A stretch of DNA of 6,484 bases from Gammaproteobacteria bacterium. GTDB lineage: Bacteria; Pseudomonadota; Gammaproteobacteria; Enterobacterales; Alteromonadaceae. The translations under genes and the position numbers were made by a program. The stretch lies in contig JAMCRH010000008.1 in the NCBI GenBank assembly GCA_023380515.1, positions 1 through 6,484 of the forward strand, written 5' to 3'. Positions 6,400-6,484 of the stretch are shown piece after piece; the first letter of the stretch is position 1, and the number at the start of each line of letters is the position of its first letter. Below the pieces are notes generated by a model. The model saw only the letters and a program-made list of their open reading frames with translations, did no database searches and had not been told where the DNA came from.

Positions 6400-6403
6400 C
6401 TCC
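6400..6403 (-). promoter_or_regulatory. Ribosome binding site of the SDR gene
   Basis: GGAG on the minus strand, six bases before the ATG that begins at 6393. Confidence 0.7.
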
Positions 6404-6422
6404 GCCTGTGTGATTTTTAATC

Positions 6423-6431
6423 AGTATAACA
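6423..6431 (-). promoter_or_regulatory. Putative extended -10 promoter of the SDR gene
   Basis: TGTTATACT on the minus strand: extended TG plus TATACT (five of six to consensus), predicting a start near 6415 and a leader of about 22 bases. The -35 region is poor. A 13-bp dyad, TGATTTTTAATCA at 6411-6423, lies over the predicted start. The rest of the right edge (6432-6484) shows no gene I can support. Confidence 0.5.
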
Positions 6432-6484
6432 AGCGTCCGGGATTTGCATGTGATTTGTCGCATGGAAGTGTGCGATCGATTGTC

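Noticed and set aside
6462..6484. ATG with an open frame to the right edge (M-E-V-C-D-R-L), a possible divergent plus-strand gene
   Set aside because: Only seven codons are visible, there is no ribosome binding site, and its sequence cannot be tied to a family.

Overview
The window looks like a bacterial chromosome, most likely a (marine-type) gammaproteobacterium. The evidence is a PldA-type outer-membrane phospholipase close to the enteric enzyme, Gram-negative export machinery and dense gene packing. I cannot assign a genus. There are seven protein-coding genes, one of them cut by the left edge, and no sign of RNA genes, insertion sequences, CRISPR or phage.

Left block (1-2556, + strand): the C-terminal end of an FtsX/MacB-type ABC permease, then a periplasmic adaptor of the HlyD/MacA type, then a DUF1028 (Ntn-hydrolase-like) protein that starts at a GTG with a good ribosome binding site. 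The first two form an export operon. DUF1028 follows 40 bases later and may be co-transcribed.

Middle block (2579-4570): a minus-strand two-helix membrane protein and a divergent plus-strand pldA, only 30 bases apart. The membrane protein has the whole layout of a bacterial inward-rectifier (Kir) channel: slide-helix-like N-terminus, TM1, pore-loop position, TM2 and a beta-rich cytoplasmic domain. Where the K+ filter T-I/V-G-Y-G should be it reads T-E-L-F-G. This is the most unusual object in the window. pldA keeps its His-Ser-Asn catalytic triad. It ends in a 17-bp hairpin that covers its own stop codon and sits between the two convergent genes.

Right block (4603-6484, - strand): an SDR dehydrogenase and, downstream of it, an M14-type zinc carboxypeptidase/deacylase-like enzyme. 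Both appear to have extended -10 promoters of the form TGTTATNNT. The 96-base gap between them carries two 13-bp dyads (AACCyNNNAGGTT) whose centres are 52 bp apart. One lies in the promoter and the other over the peptidase ribosome binding site. Together they form an 18-bp inverted repeat, so this gene looks tightly controlled, either by a dimeric regulator or by RNA folding.

Family assignments come from motifs recognised by eye and alignments recalled from memory. No database search was run.
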